A DNA stretch of 64,000 bases from Streptomyces sp. ALI-76-A (GCF_030287445.1 NZ_JASVWB010000002.1:3968001-4032000), one strand, 5' to 3'. Shown: positions 27,564-37,361, counted from the stretch's first letter. Notes: generated by a model from the sequence alone, not told the origin. A program made the numbers and translations.

Positions 27564-28259
27564 ATGACCTCAGCGACCGTCCCGCCCGCCCCGCCCGGTG
27601 AACCCGCCGTACGTCCCTACCGTCCCTCCGACCGCACCGCCCTCGACGAGATCTGCGTCCGCACCGCCCATGTCGGCCAGGACAGCCGCCCCGTCTACGC
27701 GGACCCCGGCATCTTCCCGGTGATCTTCGCGGCGCCGTACGTCCATCTCGAACCGGATCTCGCCTTCGTCCTGGACGACGGACGGGGACAGGCCGTCGGG
27801 TACGTCCTCGGCACCGCGGACACGCCCCGTTTCGTCGAGGACTTCCGGCTGACGTGGCTGCCGCTGGTCGCGAGCCGCTATCCCGAGCCCAGCGGGTCGC
27901 CGGGCACCCCGCGCACGCCGGACGACGAGATCGTCCCCCTCCTGCACCACCCCGAGCGGATGCTCGTCCCCGAGGTCGCCGCCTACCCCGCGCATCTGCA
28001 CATCGACCTGCTGCCGCCGTGGCAGGGCCGGGGACACGGGCGGGCGCTGCTGCTCACGTTCCTCGACGCCCTGCACCGCAGGGGTGTGCCGGCCGTGCAC
28101 CTCTGCATGGTCACCGCCAACAAGCCGGCCCGCGCCTTCTACGACCGTCTCGGCTTCCACGAGATCGCCGTGCCGGACGCCGATCCGTCGGTCACCTACC
28201 TGGGGCGCTCGACGCGGCCCCGGCCCGGTGACAGTAGCCATGTACTGTTTTCGACGTGA
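27564..28259 (+). CDS. GNAT family N-acetyltransferase
   Basis: 231 residues from ATG 27564. The acetyl-CoA motif A is HIDLLPPWQGRGHGRALLLTF (about 155-172), followed by LCMVTANKPARAFYDRLGFHE, the usual motif B. The N-terminal VRPYRPSDRTALDEICVRT is the first strand and helix. The family also includes O-GlcNAcase-C-terminal-like acetyltransferases; the substrate is unknown. Its stop overlaps the following MarR start by four bases. Confidence 0.88.
   Translation: MTSATVPPAPPGEPAVRPYRPSDRTALDEICVRTAHVGQDSRPVYADPGIFPVIFAAPYVHLEPDLAFVLDDGRGQAVGYVLGTADTPRFVEDFRLTWLPLVASRYPEPSGSPGTPRTPDDEIVPLLHHPERMLVPEVAAYPAHLHIDLLPPWQGRGHGRALLLTFLDALHRRGVPAVHLCMVTANKPARAFYDRLGFHEIAVPDADPSVTYLGRSTRPRPGDSSHVLFST
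28231..28248 (+). promoter_or_regulatory. MarR-type operator candidate inside the GNAT 3' end
   Basis: ACAGTA-gccatg-TACTGT is a perfect 6-bp inverted repeat spanning 18 bp, ending 7 bases before the MarR GTG. The TACTGT arm also resembles a -10 box, so the MarR gene may have its own leaderless, self-repressed promoter. Confidence 0.55.
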
Positions 28260-28732
28260 GCCACGCATCCGCACCCCTCGGACCCACCCCCGGCTACCTG
28301 GTCTGGCGGCTGTCCAACAAGTGGCGCACCGCCGTCGACCAGGCGCTGGCACCGCTGGACCTGACCCACGCCCAGTACGTACTGCTGGCCTCGCTGTCCG
28401 GGATGGAGCGCGGTGGCCGGCAGCCGAGCCAGCGGGAGCTCGCCGACCACACGGGGCTGGAGCCGCTGTACGTCTCCAAGCTGGCCCGTGCGCTGGAGTC
28501 GGCCGGGCTGGTCGGGCGCAGCCGGGACACCGAGGACACCCGGGTCGTCCGGCTGGCGCTCACCGAGCGGGGGCGGGCGGCCGTGCGGCCCGCGATCGAC
28601 GCCGTACAGGTGCTGCTGGACCAGTTGCTCACCCCGCTGGGCGGGCTGGACAGCGCGCGGACCGAGGAGTTCGGGCGCACGCTCGTCGCGCTGCTCGACA
28701 CCCCGCTGGGCGGGACAGCGGAAGGCCGGTGA
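28256..28732 (+). CDS. MarR family transcriptional regulator
   Basis: 158 residues from GTG 28256. The N-terminal helix GYLVWRLSNKWRTAVDQALAP forms the dimer interface; the winged helix is SQRELADHTGLEPLYVSKLARALE with wing GRSRDTEDTRVVRLALTERG. No Cys is present, so redox sensing of the OhrR type is excluded; ligand unknown. Overlaps the GNAT stop (GTGA). Probable autoregulator through the adjacent inverted repeat, possibly also acting on the convergent MMPL exporter. Confidence 0.88.
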   Translation: MSHASAPLGPTPGYLVWRLSNKWRTAVDQALAPLDLTHAQYVLLASLSGMERGGRQPSQRELADHTGLEPLYVSKLARALESAGLVGRSRDTEDTRVVRLALTERGRAAVRPAIDAVQVLLDQLLTPLGGLDSARTEEFGRTLVALLDTPLGGTAEGR

Positions 28733-28765
28733 GGACGCCCCGTCCCCACGGAGCCCTCACCGGCC
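28724..28765. terminator. Bidirectional terminator between MarR and MMPL genes
   Basis: GGCCGGTGAGG and CCTCACCGGCC form a perfect 11-bp stem with a 20-base loop; the left arm contains the MarR stop codon. It separates two convergent genes. Confidence 0.6.
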
Positions 28766-28790
28766 GGTCTGTGTCAGTTCAGCCCGCGCG

Positions 28791-31016
28791 TCAGACGCGT
28801 GCGAGTTCCCTCTTCTCGTCCGGATCCGCGTTCCTGTCGGCCTCGGTGCGCAGGCCCTCGCCCTCGACGTCCACGTTCGGCAGGACACGGTCCAGCCACT
28901 TCGGCAGCCACCAGGCCTTCGTGCCGAGCAGGGCCAGGACGGCCGGGACGATCGCCATGCGGACCACGAACGCGTCGAAGAAGACGGCGATCGCGAGGCC
29001 GAAGCCGATCATCTTGATCATCGACTCGCCGGAGCTGATGAAGCCGCCGAAGACGGCCATCATGATGACCGCGGCCGCGGCCACGACCCGGGAGCTGTAC
29101 CGGAAACCCGTCACGATGGCCTGGTGCGGCGACTCGCCGTGGACGTACGCCTCCCGCATCCGGGTGACGAGGAAGACCTCGTAGTCCATGGCGAGGCCGA
29201 AGACCACGCCCACCATGAAGATCGGCATCATCGACATGATCGGGCCGGTCTCCTCGACGCCGATCAGGCCGGCCAGCCAGCCCCACTGGAAGACCGCGAC
29301 CACGGCACCGAGCGCGGCGAGCACACTGAGCAGGAAGCCCAGGGCCGCCTTCAGCGGGACCAGGATGGAGCGGAAGACCACGATCAGGAGCAGGAAGGCG
29401 AGGCCGACCACCAGGGCCAGGTACGGGATCAGCGCGTCGGTGAGCTTCTGCGAGAAGTCGATGTTCATCGCGGTGGTGCCGGTGACCAGGACGCTCGCGC
29501 CCGTGTCGGACCTGACGTCGGCGCCCTGGTCGCGGATGGTGTGGACCAGGTCCTCGGTCTGGACCGAGGAGGGCTTGGAGTCCGGGATCACGGTGATCGT
29601 CGCGGTGTCGCCGGCCTTGTTGAACGCCGCCGGGGTCACCGTCGCGACGTCCTCGAGGCCCTTGATCCCGTCGGTCACCGTGGTGGCGGCCGCCTTGGGG
29701 TCGTCGCTGTCCTGGGCGTCGACCACGATCATCAGGGGGCCGTTGAAGCCGGGGCCGAAGCCCTCCGACAGCAGGTCGTACGCCCGGCGCTGCGTGGTGG
29801 ACGTCGCCTGCGAGCCGTCGTCGGGCAGGCCCAGCTCCAGTTGGGTGGCCGGAACGGCGATCGCGCCCAGACCGACCACGCCGAGCAGCAGCACGGCGAC
29901 CGGGCGGCGGATGACGAAGTGCGCCCAGCGGGTGCCCAGACGGGGTTCGGCCTGCCGCTTCCCGGCGCTGTCCGACGTGTCCCCGCGCGACCGGCGCTTC
30001 TCGTTCGCCGGCCGGACCTTCTTGCCCGCGTACCCGAGCAGCGCCGGGATCATGGTCAGTGCGATGAGGACGGAGACCACGACCGTGCCCGCCGCCGCGA
30101 GGCCCATCTTGGTCAGCATCGGGACGCCGACGACCGAGAGGCCGGCCAGCGCGATCACGACCGTGAGGCCCGCGAAGACCACCGCCGAGCCGGCGGTGCC
30201 GGTGGCGCGGCCGACCGCCTCCTCGCGGTCACGGCCCTCGGCCAGTTCACTGCGGTAGCGGGAGACGATGAAGAGCGCGTAGTCGATGCCGACCGCGAGG
30301 CCGATCATCAGCGCGAGGGTGGAGGTGGTGTCGCCGAGGTCGAGTGTCTTGGCGAGGGCGGTGATGGTGGACACGCCGATGCCGACGCCGATGATCGCGG
30401 TGAGCAGCGGCAGTCCGGCCGCGACCAGCGAGCCCAGGGTGAGGACCAGGACGAGCGCGGCGATGGCGAGCCCGACGGCCTCGCCGATCGCTCCCGGCTC
30501 GGCCGCGGCCTGCAGCGCGTCCCCTCCGACATCGACGGTCAGCCCGGTGGCGCGGGCCTCGTCCGCGGCCGTCTCCAGGGCGTCGCGGGTCGTGTCCTTC
30601 AGCTCCATGCCGGGGGTGTCGTACTTCACCGACGCGTAGGCGACCGTTCCGTCCTCGCTCACGGCGTTCGTCGTGAACGGGTCGGTGACGGAGAGCACCT
30701 CGGAGCCGTCCCCCAGCTCCTTGACGATCTTGTCGACGGTCGCCCTGTTCGCGGTGTCGGTCATCTTCTCGCCCGCGGGCGCCTTGAAGACGACCCGTGC
30801 GGTGCCGCCGTCGGCGCTGGAGCCCGGGAAGCGCTGTTCCAGCAGGTCGAAGGCCTTCTGGGCCTCGACGCCGGGGATGGAGAAGGAGGTGGGTCCGGCG
30901 GCGGGGGCGCTGGCCGCGCCGACGCCCGCGAGCGTCAGCAGGGCCACCCATATCAGGGCGGCGAAGTGCCGTCGCCGGAAGGCGAGCCGGCCGAGTTTGT
31001 AGAGGAACGTGGCCAC
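28791..31016 (-). CDS. MMPL family RND-type transporter
   Basis: 741 residues with two repeats of the MMPL plan: one TM helix, a large extracytoplasmic domain, then a cluster of five TM helices (about residues 190-350 and 525-700). The GIDYALFIVSRYR and AMDYEVFLVTRMRE stretches are the conserved proton-relay helices. MMPL proteins export lipids, siderophores or drugs using proton flow. It lies 101 bases downstream of a TetR gene on the same strand, its likely repressor. Confidence 0.9.
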   Translation of the reverse strand: MATFLYKLGRLAFRRRHFAALIWVALLTLAGVGAASAPAAGPTSFSIPGVEAQKAFDLLEQRFPGSSADGGTARVVFKAPAGEKMTDTANRATVDKIVKELGDGSEVLSVTDPFTTNAVSEDGTVAYASVKYDTPGMELKDTTRDALETAADEARATGLTVDVGGDALQAAAEPGAIGEAVGLAIAALVLVLTLGSLVAAGLPLLTAIIGVGIGVSTITALAKTLDLGDTTSTLALMIGLAVGIDYALFIVSRYRSELAEGRDREEAVGRATGTAGSAVVFAGLTVVIALAGLSVVGVPMLTKMGLAAAGTVVVSVLIALTMIPALLGYAGKKVRPANEKRRSRGDTSDSAGKRQAEPRLGTRWAHFVIRRPVAVLLLGVVGLGAIAVPATQLELGLPDDGSQATSTTQRRAYDLLSEGFGPGFNGPLMIVVDAQDSDDPKAAATTVTDGIKGLEDVATVTPAAFNKAGDTATITVIPDSKPSSVQTEDLVHTIRDQGADVRSDTGASVLVTGTTAMNIDFSQKLTDALIPYLALVVGLAFLLLIVVFRSILVPLKAALGFLLSVLAALGAVVAVFQWGWLAGLIGVEETGPIMSMMPIFMVGVVFGLAMDYEVFLVTRMREAYVHGESPHQAIVTGFRYSSRVVAAAAVIMMAVFGGFISSGESMIKMIGFGLAIAVFFDAFVVRMAIVPAVLALLGTKAWWLPKWLDRVLPNVDVEGEGLRTEADRNADPDEKRELARV

Positions 31017-31117
31017 TAGGGCGTACTCCCGGTCAGGTCGTGGGTGTTTCGGGGCAGGGGTGATCAGCCCGACGACGTGAGCGGTTACGTCAGGTGGGGG
31101 CTAGCTGTGGGGACGTG

Positions 31118-31717
31118 CTAGGAGACGGGAACGCCGAGGGCGGGGAGGACCACGGCGTCGATGTACGAAAGCAGGAACTCCTGCGAGGGCGGCCGATCGT
31201 CGATGAGCGTCCGGGTGGCGAAGGCACCGACCAGCATGTGCACGATGTACTCCATCGCCGGGCAGTCGGGCCGGACCTCACCGCGGTCGACCGCGCGCTG
31301 CATGACCCGGTGGAACTCGTCCATCTCCGGCTCGACGAGCAGCTCCTTGAGCGCCCGCATCAGGTCCGGGTTGGCGTGCACCGCCATGGCCAGCGCCCGC
31401 ATCAGGTCGGAGTTGCGCTCCATGGTGCAGTCGTCCTCGCGGGTGACGAGGGTGTGCAGGTCGCCCCGGATGGATCCGGTGTCGACGTCGGCGATGCTGC
31501 CCGGCTTGTTGTGCCGCATGGCCTTCACGACCAGCTCGGCCTTGCCGCCCCACTGGCGGTAGAGGGTCGCCTTGCTGGACCGGGTGCGGGCGGCCACGGC
31601 GTCCATGGTGAGGGCGTCGTAGCCGACTTCCCGGAGCAGGTCGAGCACGGCCGCGTACAGCTCGGCCTCGCGCTCGGGGGTGATCCGACTGCGACGCACC
31701 GTCGCGACCTCAGTCAT
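31118..31717 (-). CDS. TetR/AcrR family repressor
   Basis: 199 residues from ATG 31717 (MTEVATVRRSRI), with GAAGGTGAG upstream; the frame to 31744 is nine codons longer. The N-terminal helix-turn-helix is LREVGYDALTMDAVAARTRS followed by SKATLYRQWGGKAELVVKAM. The C-terminal ligand domain is TetR_C-like. First gene of a TetR-MMPL unit; overlapping palindromes lie upstream near 31773-31799. Confidence 0.9.
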   Translation of the reverse strand: MTEVATVRRSRITPEREAELYAAVLDLLREVGYDALTMDAVAARTRSSKATLYRQWGGKAELVVKAMRHNKPGSIADVDTGSIRGDLHTLVTREDDCTMERNSDLMRALAMAVHANPDLMRALKELLVEPEMDEFHRVMQRAVDRGEVRPDCPAMEYIVHMLVGAFATRTLIDDRPPSQEFLLSYIDAVVLPALGVPVS

Positions 31718-31772
31718 GCCACTCACCTTCCCTCGGGACGACACGGTTTCGTGCAGGACGAATGTACCGCAC

Positions 31773-31799
31773 TTTCGATCGAAACGAAACTGTTTCGTT
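31773..31799. promoter_or_regulatory. TetR operator candidate, two overlapping palindromes
   Basis: TTTCGATCGAAA (31773-31784) is a perfect 12-bp palindrome, overlapping AACGAAAC-t-GTTTCGTT (31783-31799), a 17-bp inverted repeat. They lie 56-82 bases upstream of the TetR start, in an AT-richer patch of the region divergent from the tricorn gene. Confidence 0.6.
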
Positions 31800-31883
31800 C
31801 GTGTTGCGGGGGCCCGCTCCGGACCCCCGCCCCCCTCTTTGTCATAAGTTGCTCCGGCCCGTGCTGCGGAAAAGCATGGGGAG

Positions 31884-34800
31884 GTGAGCTATCTGCGCCT
31901 GCCGCACCTGAGCGGTGAACTGCTGTGTTTCGTGGCCGAGGACGACCTGTGGCTGGCCCCGCTCGACGGAGCGGGCCGCGCCTGGCGGCACCAAGGTCGG
32001 CCACCCCCGCTTCTCGCCCGACGGCCGCCACCTCGCGTACACGAGCTGGCGCAGCCTGGTCCCGGAGATCCATCTGGTCCCGGTGGACGGCGGACCGGGC
32101 CGGCAGCTCACCCACTGGGGCTCCCCGGACACCCGGGTGTGCGGCTGGACCCCCGACGGGCAGATCCTCGCCGTCGCCTCCCACGGCGAGCCCTTCTCCT
32201 ACTTCACCTGGGCGTACAAGACCCACCCCGACGGCGACCCCGGCCGCAAACTCCCCTGGGGCCCGGTCTCCGACATCCAGGCCGCCGACCTCGACGGCGA
32301 GCGCAGGACCCTGCTCCTGACCGGCACCCCACCGCACGAACCGGCCGCCTGGAAGCGCTACCGGGGCGGCGCGACGGGCCGCCTGTGGGTGCACGGCGAG
32401 CGGATCCTCACCGGCCTGGACGGCCACCTCCACTCCCCCCTGTTCGTCGGCGGCCGGATCGCCTTCCTCTCCGACCACGAGGGCGTCGGCAACCTCTACT
32501 CCTGCGCCGCCGACGGCTCCGACCTGCGCCGCCACACCGACCACGACGCCTTCTACGCCAGGCACGCCGCCGGCGACGGCACGCGGGTGGTGTACCAGTG
32601 CGCGGGCGACCTGTGGATCGTCGACGACCTGACGGCCGGCTCGACGCCCCGCCGGCTCGACGTCCGGCTGGGCGGACCGCGCGCGGGACGCCGTCCGTAC
32701 CAGGTCCCGGCGGCCCAGCACGTGGACGGCGTCTCGGTGGACGAGACGGGCCGGGCCAGCGCCGTCGTCGTACGCGGCAGCCTGTACTGGCTCACCCACC
32801 GGGACGGGCCCGCCCGCACCCTCACCGACACACCCGGAGTGCGGGTCCGGCTCCCGGAGATGCTCGGCTCGACCGGCCAGGTCGCGTACGTGACGGACGC
32901 GGAGGGCGAGGACGCGGTCGAGATCGCCCACCTGCCACGGGCCACCGGTGACCGCGCGCCCCGCCGGGTGGCGTCCGGCGCGCTGGGCCGCGTCCTGGAG
33001 CTGGTGTGCGACCCGGAGGGCGAGCGGCTGGCCATCGCCTCGCACGACGGACGGCTGCTGCTGATCGACGTGGCCGAGGACAGCGCCGGCGAGGTGACCG
33101 AGCTGATCCGCTCGGCCAACGGGCCGGTGCGGGACCTCGCCTTCTCCCCGGACGGGGCCTGGCTGACCTGGTCGTACCCGGGCATCGGCCGCTCGCTGCG
33201 CCAGATCAGGATGGCGCGGATCTCCGGCACCGGGAACGGCGGCCCACTGATCGTCGACGTCACCAACGGCCGCTTCGAGGACGAGAACCCGGTGTTCACC
33301 CGGGACGGCCGCTATCTCGCGTTCCTGTCCTGGCGCGGCTTCGACCCGGTGTACGACGTGCACACCGGGGACCTGTCCTTCCCGCTCGGCTGCCGCCCCT
33401 ACCTGGTCCCCCTGTCCTCGGCCACCCCCTCCCCCTTCGCGCTGAGCCCGGAGGGCCGGCCGGCCGCCGGGGGCCTGGACCCGGTGGACGAGAGCGGCGA
33501 CGGCACGGTGACGGTCGAGGTGGAGGGCCTGGAGAGCCGGGTGACGCCCTTCCCGGTCGCCGCCTCCAAGTACTCGGCGCTGCACCCGGTCGCGGGCGGC
33601 GGGCTGGTCTGGCTGCGCTGGCCGATCTCGGGCGCGCTGGGCGAGACGTTCGCCAACCCGGACGACACCACCGGCCGCCCCACCCTGGAGCTCTTCACCG
33701 TCAGCAAGGCGAAGAAGTCCGAACTGGTCGACCATCTGGACTGGTTCGCGGTCAGCGGTGACGGCACCCGGCTGGTCGTCATGGACGAGGGCGACCTGCG
33801 GGCGGTCCCGTCCAGCGAGTCCGGGGACGGTGACACCACCGTCTGGATCGACGCGCGCCGCATCCTGCACCAGGCCGATCCGGCCGCCGAGTGGCGCCAG
33901 GCGTACGACGAGGCGGGGCGGCTCGTCCGCGCGTACTTCTGGGAGCCGGGGATGTGCGGCATCGACTGGGACGCGGTACTCGACCAGTACCGTCCGCTGG
34001 TCGAACGGGTCGCCTCCCCCGACGAGTTCGCGGACCTGCTGCGTGAGGTGCTGGGCGAGCTGGGCACGTCCCACGCCTACGTCGCCGCCGCCCGCCGCAA
34101 CGAGGGACCGCCGCACTACCGGCGCCGGCAGGGCCTGCTCGGCGCCAACTTCGTCCTGCGGGACGGCGGCTGGACCCTCCGGCGGATCCTGCCCGGCGAC
34201 TCCTCCGACTCCAAGGCCCGCTCCCCGCTGGCCGGCACCGGCATCCGGGAGGGCGCGGTGCTCACCCACGTCGACGGCCGTCCGGTGGATCCGGTGACGG
34301 GCCCCTTTCCGCTGCTGGCGGGCGCGGGCGGTACGACGGTGGAGCTGACGTTCACGCCGGCGGAGGGCGAGGGGCGGGCGCGGCGGGTGGCCGTCGTCCC
34401 GCTCCTGGACGAGCGTCCTCTGCGCTACCAGGACTGGGTGGCCAAACGCCGTTCCGTCGTGCGGGAGTTGAGCGACGGGCGGTGCGGCTATCTGCACATC
34501 CCCGACATGGGCGGCTCCGGCTGGGCCCAGTTCAACCGGGACCTGCGCATGGAGGTGTCCCGGCCCGCGCTGATCGTGGACGTCCGGGGCAACGCGGGCG
34601 GCCACATCAGCGAACTGGTGGTGGAGAAGCTGACCCGCACGATCCTCGGCTGGGACCTGACGCGCGACGCCCAGCCGGTGTCGTACGCCTCCAACGCCCC
34701 GCGCGGCCCGGTGGTCGCCCTCGCGGACGAGGCCACCTCGTCCGACGGCGACATGATCGCGGCGGCCTTCAAGCTGCTGAAGCTCGGCCCGGTCGTCGGC

Positions 34801-35106
34801 CAGCGCACCTGGGGCGGTGTCGTCGGCATGACCGGCCGCCACGAACTGGGGGACGGCACGGTGATCACGGTCCCGATGAACGCGGCCTGGTTCGACGCGT
34901 ACGGCTGGTCGATCGAGAACCACGGCGTCACCCCGGACCTGGAAGTCCTGCGCACCCCACTGGACTGGGCGGAGGGCCGCCACGCCCAACTGGCCGACGC
35001 CGTACGGCTGGCGCTGGACCTGCTCCAGACCAACCCGCCGGCCACTCCCCCGGACTACGCACACGTCCCCGACAGATCAAGACCCAAGCTGCCACCGCGT
35101 ACGTAA
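31884..35106 (+). CDS. Tricorn protease homologue (S41), N-terminus frameshifted
   Basis: About 1,070 residues. The family N-terminus (SYLRLPHLSGELLCFVAEDD then LWLAPLDGAGRAWR) is read from GTG 31884, but near 31988 the frame must shift to continue as TKVGHPRFSPDGRHLAY. From there the frame is intact to 35106 and alone spans 1,063 codons from GTG 31915. Domains: six- and seven-blade propellers (to about 680), core C1, PDZ (near 760-850), and S41 core C2. The catalytic tetrad is complete: LGTSHAYVAA (Ser-His), SSDGDM (nucleophile Ser-Asp) and SIENHGV (Glu). Tricorn degrades proteasome products to small peptides in the cytoplasm. Frame loss removes only the first blade strand; it may be a real mutation or a sequence error. 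Confidence 0.85.
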
Positions 35107-35144
35107 GGGGGCACTTCCCGAGTACGTAAGGGGGCACTTCCCGA
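35101..35144. repeat. 23-bp tandem duplication over the tricorn stop codon
   Basis: ACGTAAGGGGGCACTTCCCG occurs at 35101 and again at 35124, a 23-bp period. The first copy contains the TAA stop of the tricorn gene. Confidence 0.65.
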
Positions 35145-35171
35145 CGCGGGACCGCCTACCGCACAACGGAA

Positions 35172-35203
35172 CGTGGGGCACCCTCCCGAGAGGGCACCCC
35201 ACG
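35172..35203. terminator. Bidirectional terminator between convergent genes
   Basis: CGTGGGG and CCCCACG, then CCCTC and GAGGG, pair around a 4-base loop with a small CA/CA internal mismatch. It lies between the tricorn gene and the leftward small charged protein. Confidence 0.7.
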
Positions 35204-35235
35204 CTCACAGGCCGAAGCCGGAACCGAACCAGACG

Positions 35236-35448
35236 TCAGACGTCGTAGTCCTGCTCAAGACGGTCCCGCTCCTCGCGGTCGAGACGCATCCGCTCGGTCT
35301 CCTCGTCGCGCACGCGGTCGTCCGGCCGCCCACGCTCCTCGCCCTGCCGGCCACGCTCCTGCGCCTTCTCGCGGGCCTGCTGGGCCTTCTGCCTGGCCTG
35401 CTCCTGCCACTGTTCCGACTTGTCCTGGAACTGGTCCTTCATACCCAT
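35236..35448 (-). CDS. Small highly charged coiled-coil protein, unknown function
   Basis: 70 residues, almost entirely Gln, Glu, Arg, Lys and Asp, with heptad-like repeats such as EQARQKAQQAREKAQER, so a helical or disordered hydrophilic protein. GGAG lies upstream; either of two ATGs (35448 or 35442) could start it. It resembles the small stress-type proteins common in Streptomyces, but no family is assigned. Confidence 0.7.
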   Translation of the reverse strand: MGMKDQFQDKSEQWQEQARQKAQQAREKAQERGRQGEERGRPDDRVRDEETERMRLDREERDRLEQDYDV

Positions 35449-35535
35449 GTGGGTTCACTCCCGTAGTGAGTGGGGGGTTGGGCCCCGGTGGGGCCTCCAT
35501 CAGATTCACACGGGCCGTCACCCTGCGCATGTCGA

Positions 35536-36420
35536 TCAACCACGGTGCGTAGCGCGGGCTTCCTCGTCCGCGGCCCCGCCGGCACCGACGAGCCCCGTGC
35601 GCATCCCTTCGAGCCGGCCGGCGAACCGCCGCATCTCCCGCTGTCCGACGGTCCCGATCAGCGCGGGCAGATACCCCCGCACGCCCTGCATCCCGCGCAG
35701 CCACCACTGCCCGTAGACATGACTCGACCGGCGCTCGATCCCGGCCACGAGCCGGTCCACCGCCGGCCCCAGCGGATAGGTCTTGCTGGACGGCCACGGC
35801 AGCCGCTGCCGCAACTCCCGCATCACGGCGTCCTGGTCGGCCCCGCGCACCATGTCGGTGTCGGTCCACGACAGGTACCCGACCCCCACCCGCACACCCC
35901 GGTGGCCGACCTCGGCCCGCAGGCTGTGCGCGTACGCCTCCACGCCCGACTTGGACGCGCAGTACGCGGTCATCATCGGCGCCGGCGTGATCGCGGCGAG
36001 CGAGGCGATCTGGAGCAGATAGCCCCGGCTCTCCGTCAGCGCCGGCAGGAAGGCCCGCGCGGTGACCGCCGAGCCGATGAGGTTGACCTCGATGACCCGG
36101 CGCCAGGCGACGGGATCGGAGTCGACGAAGGGCCCTCCGGTGGCGACGCCCGCGTTGGCGACGACGATGTCGACCTTCCCGAACCGCTCCCTGACCTCCT
36201 GGGCGACCCGCGCCATCGCCTCGTGGTCGGTGACGTCGGCGTACCAGTGGTCGCCGTCACCGTGCAGCCGCCCGACGACCTGCTTGAGGCCGTCCGGCTC
36301 CAGCCCGACCAGCGCCACCGTCGCCCCCCGCGCCGACAGCTTGCGGGCCAGCAACTCCCCGACGCCCCGCGCGGCTCCGGTGACGACGGCCACCTGGCCT
36401 TCCAGGCCCACCCTGCTCAT
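35536..36420 (-). CDS. Short-chain dehydrogenase/reductase
   Basis: 294 residues from ATG 36420. The Rossmann cofactor site is VTGAARGVGELLARKL, followed by VVANAGVATGGPF and the catalytic Tyr/Lys in MTAYCASKSGVEAYAHSLR, with Ser in LLQIASLAA. A C-terminal extension of about 60 residues goes past the usual SDR length. Last gene of a coupled operon (monooxygenase, hydrolase, SDR); its start overlaps the hydrolase stop by ATGA. It would oxidise or reduce an alcohol/ketone before or after Baeyer-Villiger oxidation; the substrate is unknown. Confidence 0.9.
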   Translation of the reverse strand: MSRVGLEGQVAVVTGAARGVGELLARKLSARGATVALVGLEPDGLKQVVGRLHGDGDHWYADVTDHEAMARVAQEVRERFGKVDIVVANAGVATGGPFVDSDPVAWRRVIEVNLIGSAVTARAFLPALTESRGYLLQIASLAAITPAPMMTAYCASKSGVEAYAHSLRAEVGHRGVRVGVGYLSWTDTDMVRGADQDAVMRELRQRLPWPSSKTYPLGPAVDRLVAGIERRSSHVYGQWWLRGMQGVRGYLPALIGTVGQREMRRFAGRLEGMRTGLVGAGGAADEEARATHRG

Positions 36421-37361
36421 GCGTCCTCCTTGACGTGACCGACGTGACCGACGTGGACGTACGTGGTGACGAGCTCCCGGATCTTCCCGGTGACCGGCGC
36501 GGGCGCCTCCACCGGGGTCATGTGGCCGATCCCGGGCAGCTCGGTGACGCCCAGGCAGTCGGGCAGCGCGGCAGCCAGCGCGTGGGTCAGCGCGGGCGGA
36601 GTGAGCCGGTCGGCAGAGCCCACGACGACGGCCGTCGGCACCCGCAACTCCCGTACCCCGTGGTCGAGATCGAGCAGACCGAGCACCTCCGACCAGGTGT
36701 ACCGCACCTTGCGCGGACACGCGTGCACGATCCGGGCGCACGCCTCGACCATCTCCGGGGCCGAACCGGGGCCCATGGTCCCGTACCTGAGGATCCGGCG
36801 GGCCAGCGGCGTGACCGGTCCGAGCGGGGCACGGGAACCGAGCAGCCGCCGGGTCAGCCAGGTGCGCAGCCGGCCCGGCCGGAGCGGTATCACCCGCGAC
36901 TCGGCGACCAGCCGCGACGCGCCCGTGCTGCACAGCAGGACGGCCGCCGCGTGCTCCCGGAACCCGGCCCGCGCGGAGGCGGCCATCACCGTCATCCCGC
37001 CCATGGAGTGACCGGCGATCACGGCTCGCTCGCCGGGCGCGAGGGTCGCCTCCAGCACGGCTTCCAGGTCGTCGGCCAGCGCGTCCGTACCGCAGACGGG
37101 GTTCGCCGGGCTGCGCCCGTGACCGCGCTGGTCGTAGGCGACGACCCGGTGGTCGACGGCCAGGTCCCGGATCTGCGCCGCCCAGAAGGCGGTCGAACAG
37201 GTCCAGCCGTGCGCGAGGACGACCACCGGCGCGTCCGGGTCGTCGACGGGTCCGTGCAGCTCGACGTGCAGGCGGGCGCCGTCGGCGGAGACGGCGGTCA
37301 GCTCACGGGCGGGTGCGGGCGGGGCGTAGGCACCGGACGAGACGGGCAGGGGACGGCTCAC
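36417..37361 (-). CDS. Alpha/beta hydrolase (esterase)
   Basis: 314 residues from GTG 37361, overlapping the monooxygenase stop by GTGA. Oxyanion region VVVLAHGWTCSTAFW, nucleophile elbow VIAGHSMGGMTVMAA, acid Asp in VVVGSADRLTPP and His in LPGIGHMTPVEAP complete the triad. In Baeyer-Villiger operons such enzymes open the ester or lactone formed by the monooxygenase. The C-terminus carries a short HVGHVGHV repeat. Confidence 0.9.
   Translation of the reverse strand: MSRPLPVSSGAYAPPAPARELTAVSADGARLHVELHGPVDDPDAPVVVLAHGWTCSTAFWAAQIRDLAVDHRVVAYDQRGHGRSPANPVCGTDALADDLEAVLEATLAPGERAVIAGHSMGGMTVMAASARAGFREHAAAVLLCSTGASRLVAESRVIPLRPGRLRTWLTRRLLGSRAPLGPVTPLARRILRYGTMGPGSAPEMVEACARIVHACPRKVRYTWSEVLGLLDLDHGVRELRVPTAVVVGSADRLTPPALTHALAAALPDCLGVTELPGIGHMTPVEAPAPVTGKIRELVTTYVHVGHVGHVKEDA

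Noticed and set aside
31723..35064. Leftward frame of 1,113 codons opposite the tricorn gene
   Set aside because: Shadow frame of the tricorn gene; no conserved motif.
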